DNA from: Physcomitrium patens
Taxonomy: Eukaryota > Streptophyta > Bryopsida > Funariales > Funariaceae
NCBI RefSeq assembly: GCF_000002425.4
Contig: NC_037275.1
Coordinates: 708,636-772,635, forward strand
DNA: 64,000 nucleotides
Reading direction: 5' to 3'
Notes under the pieces: generated by a model
What the model was told of the DNA's origin: nothing
The model's input: only the letters and a program-made list of their open reading frames with translations
Databases searched by the model: none
Shown: in pieces, positions 34,502 to 47,152 of the stretch
Numbering within the stretch: the stretch's first letter is position 1
Layout of the letters: the number at the start of each line of letters is the position of its first letter
Translations under genes and position numbers: made by a program

Positions 34502-34739
34502 TCAGATTTCTGTGCTGTTTGCCCGTTTCAGCATGTATTCTGTATGCACTTCTGCAAACAAGGGCTGGTTGGGATAATTCTGAAGCTGTCTCCACACTTC
34601 CGCGTAATCCTTCATCTCGCTAACCACACACATTCACCTGATTTAATCCCTTTAATTACAGCTTCCCCAATTCAACGACCTGGAGACGTCCATTGAAATG
34701 AGTCAATTGAGGGTTCTCAAAAAAGCGTTGCCAAACCAT
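34502..34739 (-). CDS. Last two exons of an unrecognised host gene (65 residues seen)
   Basis: On the minus strand, exon 34,739-34,660 is joined by a GT-AG intron (34,659-34,620) to a terminal exon 34,619-34,502 ending in TGA. The product ends in a polar, amphipathic stretch: ENPQLTHFNGRLQVVELGK, then EMKDYAEVWRQLQNYPNQP, then LFAEVHTEYMLKRANSTEI. Codon use and GC content resemble the neighbouring host gene and differ sharply from the elements around. An ATG at 34,739 could be the start, but the chain may continue into exons upstream that I cannot identify; old element I begins within about 200 bases. Downstream, a GC-richer tail to about 34,340 with AATAAA-like sequence fits a 3' UTR. It is convergent with the lumen-protein gene. 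Function unknown. Confidence 0.5.
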
Positions 34740-34899
34740 TCACAACCAGAAGACGAGCACAATGTTAAATGCGATATGAACCGATTTAAGATGTTCTAGC
34801 AGACATAGACAGAAGATAACAGTAACATGCGGAGATGGGAACTACTGTGCAGCAACAATCATCAAGCATGAAAACATTATTCAAATTTCTACTCACTAA

Positions 34900-37050
34900 A
34901 AATTGTTTTTGATTTATAATTTTTTTTAATAAAATTTGAAGTAGGTCTAGCACAATGAGATGAAAGCTAAAACAATGAAATTAATTTAATTTATATTATA
35001 TAGTAATAAAGAGCACATGTAGAAAATATTTAATAATAATAAAAAGTAAAAAAAAAGAAATAAATTGAAAATTTATTTATACATTTTTGTAATATTGTTT
35101 GTTTCTTTGAAAATATTTGATTTAGGATGAACAAATTAAATAATGTAAACAACTTATTCTTCAAAATTCTATTTATTAAGACTAAAATCTATGCAAATTG
35201 ATACAACTCAATTTAAACAATTAACACTAAAAAAATTCAAAAACATTTAAAATAAATTTTGTTTATATTATAGAAAATAAGATCATATAGTATTAGGTTG
35301 TTCCGTCAAATTAGATGGATTCAAGTAAATGATCACGTATTCAAATATAAAAAAGTTTGTAAAGACAAACAACTATTTGGAATATGTTCCTTATAATTGG
35401 ATAATTTTAGATTACAACCATCAAATACATGCTTTATGCTACTGCTAAGTTCCATACTTAATTTTAAACTCCTTTTATTTGTTAAAATTTTAAGGTATGG
35501 ATTTTTAACTTAAATACAGTTTTTTTTATCAACCACCTATTCCAAAGAAATTATAATTATTTATGTCAATAGAAATATTGAAGATCTTCTAATTTCAAAT
35601 TCTTATAACTATATTATTATGATAGTGGATTGACTAATCAAAATGGTATATTTTGTACCTTATATAAAAATCATAAAGAAATTATTGATTTTTTTTTCAT
35701 AATATCTATTAATATCATATAAAGTAATGAAAATACATCTAAAAGATGCTAAAGAATAATATAAAGCTAATGTGGACATTCTTAAAAAACAACATCTTAT
35801 ATTTAAATTTGGTAATAAGATAAGATTACTTTTTTATAATATTAATTCTAGTTGACTTTGTTAAAAGTTAGCTTATCAAAGACTTGATCCATTTATTATT
35901 TAAAAATAAATAAATAAAGTTGTATACTTATTGTAATTACCAAATTCAATTAAGGTCCATCTTATAATCTACACATTTCTAATTTAGCCTCATACTACAA
36001 TCAATATATTGGAAAGAAAATAAATACCACCACTTTTTATTGATAGAAATAATTGCTAAGAATTTGAAGTTGAAGAAGTCATGGATTTAAGGAAGTGTTA
36101 ATATAATTAAAATTTCTTGTATGTTAATACAAACATAATATTAGTAAAAACATATGGAAGCCATCTACAAATCTTGTAAATGTATAAGAGCTTGTTATTT
36201 TTGTTTTTCATTGACGTGATCTATAAAAAAGAAAAGACAAACTATTGACAACATAATGATGTAAATGAAGGAGCAATAAGTTCAAAAATCAACTTATAGA
36301 ACTTCATTGCAATATTGAAAATTGATAGCAATTAAATTTATCTTAGAACTTGTTATTTGCAAAATTGTCTAATGATTCACTTTTATTGTCTTAACTTTGA
36401 TAACATTAAAATTTTGTTTAATACACTTAAGAGAGATATGTTTTTATTTGAAAAATAAAAATATTGAATGTGTTTAGTACCACAATCTCAGAAGAGACTC
36501 TTAATATTTAGTAATGCTACTAAAAGTAGGTGCTATACATAATAGAATGCAAAATATCTTCATTGAAGATAGTAATAAAGATATTAATAATGATCAAATA
36601 ATATGATGGTCTTCTCACCTTATTATGGGATATTATTGATGATTGAAAGAACCTATCAACCATTTATTTATAGAACATATATCATATTTTATTGCTAATA
36701 TGATTTGACTAATGTTGGACTTTATTAATTTATAAAAAAATTTGATTCTTTTTTTGTAAAACTTAGAAGAGGAGATAATTTAATGGATGCTTAAATTACT
36801 TAAATATATAGACATAATAAGAAGTATATAGATACATGTTGAAAAAAAAAATGTCTTCTTTAAAAAGCTTTGATTTTTTTATTTTTTTATTTTTTTTATA
36901 TGTAGATTAGATATTTAGGCTTTGGTAGATATATTACATGACTGTTAAAACTTATCCTATAAATTTTCTATTTTTAGAAACTTATATTAGAAGCAACCTA
37001 CATCTTAATGCTTAAGCTAAAAGTCTTGTAATTTTTAAAAAGCTATAATA
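34900..37050 (+). mobile_element. Element I: decayed 3' part of a chromovirus
   Basis: From about 35,580 the sequence tracks element G through the integrase core (35,600-35,680), integrase C-terminal part (35,740-36,000), the end of the chromodomain linker (36,060-36,100), ORF3 (36,466-36,745) and the beginning of the LTR (from about 36,780). Large stretches are missing and it is broken throughout. Before 35,580 the relation is too weak to assign. This is the most decayed chromovirus copy in the window. Confidence 0.6.
36466..36745 (+). pseudogene. Remnant of ORF3 in element I
   Basis: The stretch from the counterpart of the FGIRYHD-type segment to the counterpart of the NTIRRILDFL end of ORF3 in G can be followed base by base near 36,470-36,730. 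It confirms that ORF3 was already present in this old copy. Confidence 0.6.
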
Positions 37051-37500
37051 AGACTTTTTTTTTTATAGATAATGTATATTTTTATTTTTTATTATTTTTT
37101 AAAAAAATTATTTTTATTAAATTTAAGTATTTATTTAATACTTCTTTTTATATTTTTACCATTTAATTTATAATATAAATTATTTTTAAGAACATTTTTT
37201 ATAAGTATTTTTAATTTATATTATATCTTATGAAATTTATTCAATTAATTTTAAAATATTTATTATAAAGTTATATAATTTAAAAATACCTGATGAAAAT
37301 TTTAAAAATTATATTTATATAAATTAATTTAATTTATTAAGTATTATATTAAAAAATATAGAATAAAAATATATATATATATATATATATTAATTAAATA
37401 TTTATTTTTAGCATATTTAAAAGAATTATATCATAAAAAATATATAAAATTAAATTAAATAAAAAATAATATTAAACAGATCTATGTTTTTATTAAATAG
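37050..37500. other. Low-complexity AT-rich stretch
   Basis: Almost entirely A and T, with a (TA)n tract at 37,369-37,390. It probably contains the remains of the LTR of element I and/or the lost 5' end of element F, but nothing can be assigned. Confidence 0.5.
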
Positions 37501-37539
37501 ACCCATTCTTGATAAAGAATTATAATGAATGTGGTTAAA

Positions 37540-38741
37540 AGGTGTAGTGCCTAGGTGTATGTAATATAATAGCATGGATCATTCAAGCAAGGAATGTGAA
37601 GATTTTACATAGGCATTATACAAAAGAGTTATTTTTTTTAAAGATGATATGATACACTTAAAAAAAGTACAAAAAAATTAAAGACAAATTTTGGTAAATG
37701 AGGAATGGAGATGTTTGTAAGAAATGCTTTTGAAGTACATATAGTTTCAAGTAATGAAGCGTCAATATATTAGATAGAAGCAAATTCTAAAAACATTTTA
37801 AGCATAAAACTTGAATTTATAGAAGAATTTAGTTCTTTGTGGTTAAGCGTAATGAATTATGTTGAAAAGGAAAATTTTACTAGAGATGATTTGAAACGTA
37901 TTGGCAATAATATTTAAAAAATTACTAGGTGGAATGATATTGTAGATCGATTATTAGTTCATATTTATATTATAAGAAGTCAACACGAAGTATTAATAGA
38001 AGAAAAACAAAGGAAAAATAAAAATAATGAATTGTTATTAAAAAGAACTACAAGGAGAGAAAAATCACGACAATAAAAGAATCCTATGCATGAAGAGAAA
38101 AAATAGAATATTTCTACAAAGGAAAGAAAAATTATAAAAAAGAAGAAGCAAAGTCTCTTACTTATAAATTATAATCAGACATTGAAACTTCTACAGATTT
38201 GAAGAAGATATTAGAAGAATAGATTTTAGATGGAAAGATAAAATTTATAATTGATAAAATTCTACGGGTTGCAAAGCATGAATTTCATAAAATTATTATT
38301 GACATAATAAAGAAAATAAGATAATCTATAAGAGATATTATGACATCAAATGTACCAAGAGCAAAAACAATGAGAAGTAGTATAGATGAAGAGGATGAAA
38401 TGAATTTTTTTGGAGATGTTTTACGAGTTGGATTTACAAAAGATGATGAGATTCAAGCCTCTAGTTATTATTCTTGAAATCATTAAGGAAGGGCTACCAC
38501 AAAAACTTTAATCAAATTGAAATAGTTAGAAGATTCAATTGTAACATTAATTGATGATGGTCTAAAATCCATTTGATATCAAAAGAGTTATATAAAAAAA
38601 AAAAATGTCCTATTGATACCAAACATAGGTAGATGATAAAATCAACAAATAATTTAAAGAGAGATTTATATGGAGCTTGCTCAAATATTAAAGTAATGAC
38701 AGAAGATGTTTTTCATAAATAAATTTTTTTTGTATAATATA
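37540..38741 (+). pseudogene. Element F, gag and protease region
   Basis: A decayed CCHC knuckle lies near 37,560-37,620 (MDHSSKEC in its second half). A stretch corresponding to the SQHEALTEEKRR region of A follows near 37,990. Then come the Lys-rich linker and, near 38,545-38,730, the retropepsin counterpart with LIDDGLKSI and a downstream YGACSNIKVM. Its order matches element A. Element K begins at 38,742. Confidence 0.65.
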
Positions 38742-39222
38742 TGTGAAATGAGATTAGACTATTTCAAAAATCTAAGACTTTTATAATCCACAGTAACATA
38801 AATCTCATCACAATGTAGGATAGAGTAGACTAAAATAAGGAAAAATAGAAAAAAAATAAATAGGAAGATGTAAAATCAAATTTTACCAAGAGAAAGGAAC
38901 TAAAGCCATACTTGACTCGATGCCCAAATGGCCTTAGGCAATCCTATTTACACTTTGTTCAATCATCTTAGAACTTTCTAGAATATTTTTAATGATGGAT
39001 TCTACCTAGATAATCACCCTAAGCTCTTTTTAGAATGTTCCATAGTGGATCCTACCTAGATAACTATCCTAAGTTCTTTTAGAATGTTCTATGGTAGATC
39101 CTACATAGTCCACTAATCTAGCTTCAATTCTTCAAACTTCTATAAACTTCTCAAACATGGTTCCAACTATCTATTCTTATATAATAATAATAATATAAAT
39201 ATCTTATCTATACTCTATTACA
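38742..39222 (-). repeat. 3' LTR of element K (481 bp)
   Basis: It begins TGTGAAATGAGATTAGAC and ends TCTATTACA on the plus strand. It matches 43,118-43,553 over nearly the whole length, including repeated AGAATGTTC and CCTACATAG-type motifs. Confidence 0.8.
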
Positions 39223-41876
39223 ATTAATCTCCCTCTACTAATGCGGAACATCTTTATTATGCTCTAGATGGTATCTCTAAATTATTTCTTAGCAATGACT
39301 GAAGTTATATGTAGATTCCTACTTTGCATTGTAGATGGAATAAGCTTTTCAAAGGACTTTGTATTAAAATTGTGGACATCTACTACTATGGCAAAAGTAG
39401 CGATGCTCCATTTATTTGGATATGGAAGGTCTTAGATATGACAAGTTGTATGTCTAATAGCTTGAACAAGACCTATCAAAAACTTTCCATTGAGTATGGA
39501 TCTTAATTTAAAATGATGATATGAAATAACCTACAATAACAAAAGAAAATATCAAAGAAGAATTGTAGAAGTATTGAGGCATTAGTATTTAAGCGCACTG
39601 CGACAAAGTGAAATTCTTCTAAGAGTCAATCCACAAAGACAGCAACCGCAATGTGATTGTAAGGCATTTGTAATAAATACATAATGAGATCTATAATCAC
39701 TTACTCCCATCGTGTTGTAAGTAGTGAAATATGCTGCAATAATCTAAGAGATGTTGTATTGTGTATTTTATTACATTGGCAGAACTTACAAGAGTGCACA
39801 AAAGTTCAAACATTATAATCCAAATCTGTCCAAAATCATGTTCTTGAAATTCATTCTAGAATCTTTTCATGCCATAGATGTCTAAATATTGAGATGTCAT
39901 GTCTTTCTTGAAGTATACACGTCTAGAGTATAATATTGTTAAGTATATGGATTTACTTCTTAAAATATAGTAAGCCATCATTAAAACTATAATGTTAATA
40001 CTATATATTGTCTATCTTTAGTTGATCGCTAACCATCTTAAAATAAGCATCTCAATGAATAGCTTCTTTTTATTCTATCCCTTTGGTTAGATTTGAAATA
40101 ATACTATTAATGGTATTGACTTTTACCTTGTCTTATGATTCGGCTTTGAAGTCCAGTCTTTGCAATAAGTTGTCTAATATAGTATATTGTCATCTTTGTA
40201 CAAACTTAAGCTAAATGAAAAAAAATTGTAATTATTCTTTTCAACAATGATGTCATGATTTCATATTTTTTAAATACAAATCATATAATAGGAATTAATG
40301 GTCAGTTTGAACAATCACTGACTTCTCCAATAAATAAGGTTGCCACACTTTTGTGGCATATTTAATTGCTCTCAATTATGTGTAGAATAATTGTGCTTTG
40401 TCTTTTTAAGCTTGAATGATTCATATGCTACGGATTGAAGGCTTCTACCAAAGTCTTATTGAAGGACCAGTCAAACATCAAAGTTAAAAGCATCAATGTC
40501 AAGTATACATAGAAGGTTGAGATCATATCGTTGTAATATTAGAGCAATAATACGTACTTCTTTCAACCTATCAAAGGTGCTTTGTTGTTTTAGTTCTCAT
40601 TCAAATTAGGTACTTTTTTCTAATAGGCTTCCTAATGAGACAACAATGTGTACAAATTTCCAAAAAAAATGATAATAATATTAAGCAAGGCTGAAAAAAG
40701 AGTGGACTTTAGAAGCATCCTTGAAGGTTGGCCAATCTTCCACTGCTTTTATCTTATTTTGTTCTATGTGCATGCCTTCAAAGGACACCACATATTCTAA
40801 AAAGGTCACTTCTAACTTCCAAAGTTCATACTTTGATTGTTTGCAATAAAAACAACTATCTTACAATTAATGCAATACTTCTTATAGATATTGCTCATGC
40901 TCCTTAAAGATTTTATTATACACTAGGATATTATTGATGAAGATAATTATATACTTATTCAAAAGATCCCAAAATAATTTGTTCATGTGATACATGAAAG
41001 ATGCTGAAGCATTAGTGAGGCCAAAAGATAAAACAAGCCATTCAAATTGCCCATAGTGCATACAAAATATTTTCTTTTTTATATCTTTTTTTATAATTGG
41101 TATTTACCAATAGTCATTCCAAAGCTTCAATTTGCTAAAGTTGGTTGCACTATGAAGTTGGTCAAGAAGATTGTCCACGTGTAGAAGTGAATATGCATTC
41201 TTAATAGTCTACTTATTAAAGTTTTGATAGTCAATGCAAAGCCAAAGTCCATCATCCTTCTTGATTGCAAAGAGTGTAGGTGCTTCTTATGGTGATGTGC
41301 TTTCTTGAATAAGGTCCTTTTCCAAGAGTTCATTCAATGTTTTTTATAGCTCTTCAAGTTAATTTGGTGCTAGGTAATAAATTGGTTGACGTACGGATTT
41401 GGCTTCAAGAAATAGTTCTCTTTGAAAGGGAGTACTTTGATCAAGAGACATGCCACTAAACAAGTCAATTAAAAATACATCTTGATATTTTCATATGAGT
41501 TGCTCTACCTGTTCTACTCCTTCAATTGTCTTTTCTACCATTAACGTAAGATTTATAACCACTATATATATCGATTGCTTATGTTAGATTTGCTTCTTCA
41601 TAAAGGTCAACTTCACAAGTAAGTTTTTTGTTGTAGATTATTTTTCTTCTTTACTTAATATAGAGGTGCAAAGTATCATTTTTCGTCTACCATCTTTAAA
41701 GGAGATTTTCCTTACTAGCTAATCAACTTGTTTATTTTCCACCTTTAGCCATGGCATACCAAAGATAACATCATATCTTAGCTTTGTTATCTTGAACTTT
41801 TTTCTTAAGATATAAGTGTCAGTCAACTTCAAGGTTTCTTTTTCACATGTTTCATTCAATATGTTTTCTTGATCAT

Positions 41877-41932
<56 letters not shown>

Positions 41933-43100
41933 GTTTTAATTCAAAATTAGTTGGTAATTTCAGTTGAGATGCAATTTTTTGTAGAGCTATAATCCATAGG
42001 TACTTGACATTGCTATCATCTTAGTTGTCTTATTAGATACACTAGCTGACTTTTTTATAGTTGTCTAAGGCCATACCATTTATCATTGAAAGACAACAGC
42101 TATTCTTAATATTAGCCCTTGGCACCTTAGTAGAAAGCCTCATTTTTCTACTCCATCTCATTATTGACTTGATGAATTTTGAGACTCTGAACTTGTCTTC
42201 ATTTATTGGTGCTTGAATTTTGATGTTTGAGATAATCTCCGATTTGATGGCCTAACTCTCGACAATAAAAACATAATTCCTTCTATGCTAATATTTATTG
42301 TCTTTGTGGTATCAATGATCCTTATATGGTATCAATCTCCATTGGTGGTCGTTGTTGTGCCATAATATTAAATAGTGGCATAGGACTTCATGCTATAGGT
42401 CATGCTCCACAATTTCTAAAATCCATAGCATCAACCCTCTTTGCAATCTTAATTGACTTTTCAAATATTTATGGATCTTTTAATTCTACCTCTTGCTAAA
42501 TTTCTAGTTTCAAACCTCACAGAAATCAATCCATCATCTTTGTCTTTATTTTCTTTGCATTAATGAGCCAAAATTAATTCCTAAACTTGGTTTCAATTTC
42601 CTCTTAATCACAAAATCCACTTTGAGTTCCATAACTTTGAATTAGATGTCGCCACCAAATGACTGCTATATCTTTCAAACAGTTGACTGCATATACAATT
42701 CCTTCAATAGTATTTGTTCCAAATGGTTAGAGGTATTGTCGCATATTGAAGAACCATTGGCATACATCTTCTTGCGTTGAAGTCTCATAGTATATACTAG
42801 GCTTATTCAATTTTAGTCTAATAGATGTCGACTCTCTTATCCTAGAGGCTTCTATTTGCCCTTATAGAGTAGCTATCTAGCCTAAGAAGTGTTGTATGTA
42901 AGCCTCTATTTGGGATTGCTCTGCCATATCTTCTATGTTGGAATTTCTTTATTAAATTCTATTATTGTTATGCCTTCTCTCCTTCTAACTGACGTCTTAA
43001 GAGCAGCTGATAGTAGCCTCAATACAGTATTAGTGTGACGAGAATAATTAATCTCAAAGTAGAGGATAGTTATCAATATGCTACCAAAGAACACTTTAAT
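39223..43100 (-). pseudogene. Element K gag-pol region (broken)
   Basis: In minus-strand order: Gag from about 42,950, a possible zinc-knuckle region near 42,280, protease near 41,990-41,700, reverse transcriptase near 41,330-40,900 (KKDDGLWLCIDYQNF and HYGQFEW are recognisable), RNase H near 40,650-40,300 and integrase fragments near 39,860-39,330. It has the Ty3 domain order and many breaks. An uninterrupted (TA)n tract of 48 bases lies at 41,882-41,929. Confidence 0.6.
41882..41929. repeat. (TA)n microsatellite inside element K
   Basis: About 24 perfect copies, a later expansion in otherwise decayed coding sequence. Confidence 0.95.
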
Positions 43101-43116
43101 ACTTGTTCTAATACCA
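43101..43116 (-). other. Decayed tRNA-iMet primer site of element K
   Basis: The minus strand reads TGGTATTAGAACAAGT directly inside the right LTR. It resembles the plant initiator-Met site (TGGTATCAGAGC...), with differences that are mainly transitions. Confidence 0.6.
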
Positions 43117-43117
43117 A

Positions 43118-43553
43118 TAAAATGAGATCAAATTATCTCAAAAATTTAAGACCCTTCTAATTTATAATAAAATAAATTCCATTACAACATAGGATAAAGC
43201 AGACTTCAACAAAAGAAAATAGAATAGAATTGAATAGGAATATGGAAAATCAAACTTTATTAAGAGAAAGGACTCAAAGTTATATCTGACCAAATGCCTA
43301 GATGGCCTTTGCGAGTCCTATTTATAAGTCCTATTTATACCTTGTCCAACCATCCTAAAACTTTTTAGAATGTTCTTAGTAGTAGATCCCATCTAGATAA
43401 CCTCCCCAAGTTCTTTTAGAATGTTCCATGGTAGATCCTATATAATATATTAACTTAGTTCCAATTCTAAAAACTTCTATAAACTTCTCAAATATGGCTC
43501 CAACTATCTATTCTTATGTGTCAATAATACAAATATCTTATCTATATCCCAAT
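43118..43553 (-). repeat. 5' LTR of element K (about 435 bp)
   Basis: It is aligned with 38,742-39,222; limits are approximate at both ends. Confidence 0.7.
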
Positions 43554-45285
43554 ATAATATATCTACATATCCTATTATATTAGGACAATTATATATTATT
43601 ATTATACGAATCAAAAAAAAATTATGAATAATAATATGGCTTATGCAAGAATAAGAAATCAAAATAGAAAGAAGGCTATGTAATTTTCAATAGTTTTTGT
43701 AAATCATGAAAGAAATTGGAATAATTTAAAGAACATCCTTTGCCAAGGATATACAAAGAATTTAAATATCTTAACGATTCAAAAGATTTTTACTAGAGGC
43801 CATTATAAAGTAGGGTTGTAATGGTAGAAGGAGTAATGAGTTTCCACCTAGTAGAAGAAACGAGGCCATTATAGGATTATCATGGGATAGATATATTTCA
43901 TTAAAAAATATAAATAATTTTGGAAGAATAGAGAAGAAAAACATTAAAAATATGGAACATAAGTTGAAGAAATATAAAACTATTGATGAAGATGAATGCA
44001 TATGAGAGATATTTGAAGAATCTTACTTTGATAATACTATAGATAATTTACAAATATTATCAAATTTGGATTTTGAAGGTGGTAATAAAATAATAAATGT
44101 GTATTCTAAGGAATTTTGTAATGAGATGAAAGAATATGTGAATAAATATGAAGTGAAGGTAAAAAAAAAATATAATATTTTTTCAAAGAAGATTAAATCA
44201 ATAACATTGCTACTACCATCAAATTTTGAAAAAAATATTAAGAAAGCTTTTATGAAATCCAATTTAAGAGATTCAAGGAAAATAGATCATGAATTCAGGG
44301 ATGAATTGAAATTAGATGATTTGAAAGTTGAGTGTGAGAATTTTTTAATAAAAAATGAAGAAAGATATTTCAAAAAAATACTTTTATAACATGATAAGGT
44401 ATTTACATTTGAATGACATGAAATAGGATGTGTTGATCCAAGTATTGTAGCATCAATGGTTATTTTCATAATTCAAAATGAATCAAAGAATTTGATACTA
44501 ATTTCAATTTCAAAGGTTTATTTGCTAAAGTTAGTTGAATTAGCTAATAAAAAATTTGGATTAAAAATTTTAGAACCATCTATTGTACCTTATTCTGATT
44601 GGTGGTTCATAATATCTAAAAAAATAGAACATCGAGGTTTATTCAAGATATGCAATCAATAAATAAAGTAACTATTATAAATATGGATTCAAATTCAATT
44701 GTAGATGAATTTGCAGAGGTATTTGCAAGGAGAGAAATTTATTCTATAGAAGATCTTTATTCAAGATATGATCAATTTCAATTGGCAATACAAAGTAGAG
44801 ATTTGACAACTATGAAGATACCATTAGAGTTGGTCAGAATGTATATATTATCACAAAAGGTCACAAATTTTGTGATGTATATGATGAATGGAATATATAA
44901 GGTGTTAAGGGATTTTATTCAAAGAATGATAATGTCTTTTTTAAATGATATATCAATTAAAAGATATAAAAAATAAATAAAAGATAAGACATTGGATTCA
45001 AAAAGATGTAAGAAGTTTATAGAAGATTACACTGATGATTGTAAGAAGATTTTGATAAGATTAGAAGAAATTCATTTAATTTTATTGGAGGAAAAATCAA
45101 TGTTTGGAGTAAAAGGAGTTTTAGAAGTAGGATACATGTGTGGGCTATATGAGTACAATCTGTTAATAAAGAAAGTAGATGCAATTCAAAAGATGAAAGA
45201 GTGTAAATATATCAAAGGTTTGAAGATTTTTGGGATCATATATTTTTTTATTATATTTGGATTCTACATTTAATATATATAGCAG
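43554..45285 (+). pseudogene. Element F, protease end to reverse transcriptase region
   Basis: It resumes element F after K. Stretches match the Asp/Glu/Lys-rich region preceding reverse transcriptase in A (about 43,930-44,400). The reverse transcriptase follows (about 44,650-45,280), where VDEFAEVFARREIYS and DLYSRYDQFQLA are still readable and the catalytic box is FLND rather than FLDD. It is interrupted by LTR D' at 45,286. Confidence 0.75.
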
Positions 45286-47152
45286 TGCCATTGTTATAAT
45301 ATAATATAACTAATAGATAAAAATGATGAAGAAATTATTATATTTTAGAAGATCTTACTTCAAGTATTGTAGCAAATTATTTCAGAAAATAGACAATAAT
45401 CTAAAAAAAATAAAAATAATGGTGTAAATACAATATTTTTACAAAGTAAGCTTCTACTTATTTTGTAAGGCCATAAATAAGGCAAAATAATGTAGATTAG
45501 AAAAATAAAGAATATGAGCATATTTAGAAGAAAGTTAAGAGTTGATTGGAATAAAAATTAATTTAAAAGAAGAAAAATTGATACATAAAGAGGACCAGTT
45601 ATCAACCTAGGTTGAAATCAAACCTTGAGGCACAAAATCAAGCTTTTATGGCAACTTAGAAGTTCTTTTGGAGATTAAATAGTGAGATTTTAAAGTAGAA
45701 TTGATAAAATTTCTTTAAAAGTTGAATTTTAGTGATTTGAGTATGTAATGACTTTGCAAGAGCTTTTCAAAGTCACAATTGTTTCGGATGACTCTGGAAT
45801 TTGTGAAAAAAAAAGAGTATTATATTTTGGAGAATTTTGTGAGTTTGATAGTAGTTCTATAGTTTAAATTTTGAAGAATTATAAAAATAGTTATTTAAAA
45901 TATATGCTATAAGTTTGAGCTTGATCGAATAATTAAATTGAAGGTTATTGAATTTCAAGTAGGTTGAGGTCTTGGAAATTGGACTTTGAGAGGTAGTTAG
46001 GATTTTTAAGATCTTTAGTAATCTACTAATTGGATTGAAATAAGATTTATATGTGAAGATAATAGACTTAATTTGTTATATATATGTGAAATTTGAGAAT
46101 AATTGAATAGTTGAAAAAGGAGATATTGATGTTGGAAGTTCAACATTTAGATTGGAATAGAAGATTGGCCAACACTTGAGTGGATTTTAGGATTTTTCTT
46201 CTAATTGATAAAAGAATTATCTTCAAATTTTGTGTACTTATTGCTAACTTAGTTTTTGAAAAGTGTGTAAATTTTTAAGTAAGATCAATGGTTTGATTGA
46301 TAGATATTGATGTTCTAAATAGTACTAGGAATAAATTGAGTTGGTTAGGATTTGGTTAGGATTTGGTTTAGGATTAAGATTTGATTTAAGGTTTGGTTTA
46401 GGATTTGATTTAAGTTCTAGGATTTATCTAGGATTTGATTTAAGATTTAGAATTTATCTAAGATTTGGTTTAGAATTTAGGATTTGTCTAGGATTTGGTT
46501 TAGCATTTAGGATTTATCTAGGATTTCGTTTAAGATTTAGAATTTGTTTAGGGTTTGATTTAGGGTTTAGAATTTTTTTAGGATTTAGTTTAGGATTTAG
46601 GATTTAACTAGAGTTTGGTTTAAGATTAAAGATTTGTTTAGAATTTGATTTAAGATTTGTCTCAAATTTGATTTAAGATTTGATTTAAGGTTTAAAATTT
46701 ATTTAGGATTTGATTTAGATTTTAGGATTTGTCTAGGATTTAGTTTAGGATTTGAGATTTGTCTAAGGTTTGATCTACAATTTAATTTAGAGTTTAGGAT
46801 TTATTTAGGATTTGATTGAAATTCATTAGGATTCAATTAGGATTAAATTAGAACTTGGTTGAAATTTATTTAAGATATATTTTTAATTATTCTAGTATTT
46901 TTTAAAATTTCTTAGATTCTTTTAAGGTTTATTGTAGATTTTCTTTCAACTCCTTTAAGATTTCTTATTATTTCTTTTGTAATTTCTTTAAGATTTCTTT
47001 TGAATTTTATTAAAAATTATTTAACATTATTAAAGTTTAATTAAAATTTATTTAGTATTCTATTAGAGTTAAGATTTTTTTGTAGCAATTTCCATTCTAT
47101 CTTCCACAACTAGGTGCCCGATACATTTGCAAGTAAGACTTCATACAATACG
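45286..47152 (+). repeat. Solo LTR D' of an A/F-type element (about 1.87 kb)
   Basis: It begins TGCCATTGTTATAATATAAT and ends CATACAATAC. Both ends and the internal array match LTR D, and the overall length matches the 3' LTR of F. It lies within the reverse transcriptase-RNase H region of F, which continues on both sides. No internal region is attached. Confidence 0.7.
46330..46860. repeat. Degenerate tandem array inside LTR D'
   Basis: Units such as TTTAGGATTTGGT, TTTAGGATTTATC and TTAAGATTTGATT repeat about 40 times with many variants. An 88-codon open frame over it (46,341-46,607) is only the translated repeat. Confidence 0.85.

Larger units (their letters stand above)
38742..43553 (-). 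mobile_element. Element K: Ty3/gypsy element with tRNA-iMet primer site, inserted in element F
   Basis: Direct repeats of about 480 and 435 bp (38,742-39,222 and about 43,118-43,553) flank a minus-strand gag-pol. A decayed initiator-Met primer site lies inside the right LTR and a purine tract (AGAGGGAGATT) inside the left. Reverse transcriptase segments are recognisable near 41,330-41,040. Flanking AT-rich bases (taata) are compatible with a short target duplication. It is broken at many sites. The tRNA primer and LTR sequence separate it from the self-primed chromoviruses C, E and G. Confidence 0.75.

Noticed and set aside
46341-46607. An 88-codon open frame with a regular Leu-Gly-Phe-Arg pattern that looks like a repeat protein.
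   Set aside because: It is the translation of the degenerate tandem array in LTR D' and has no start context, homologue or coding bias.
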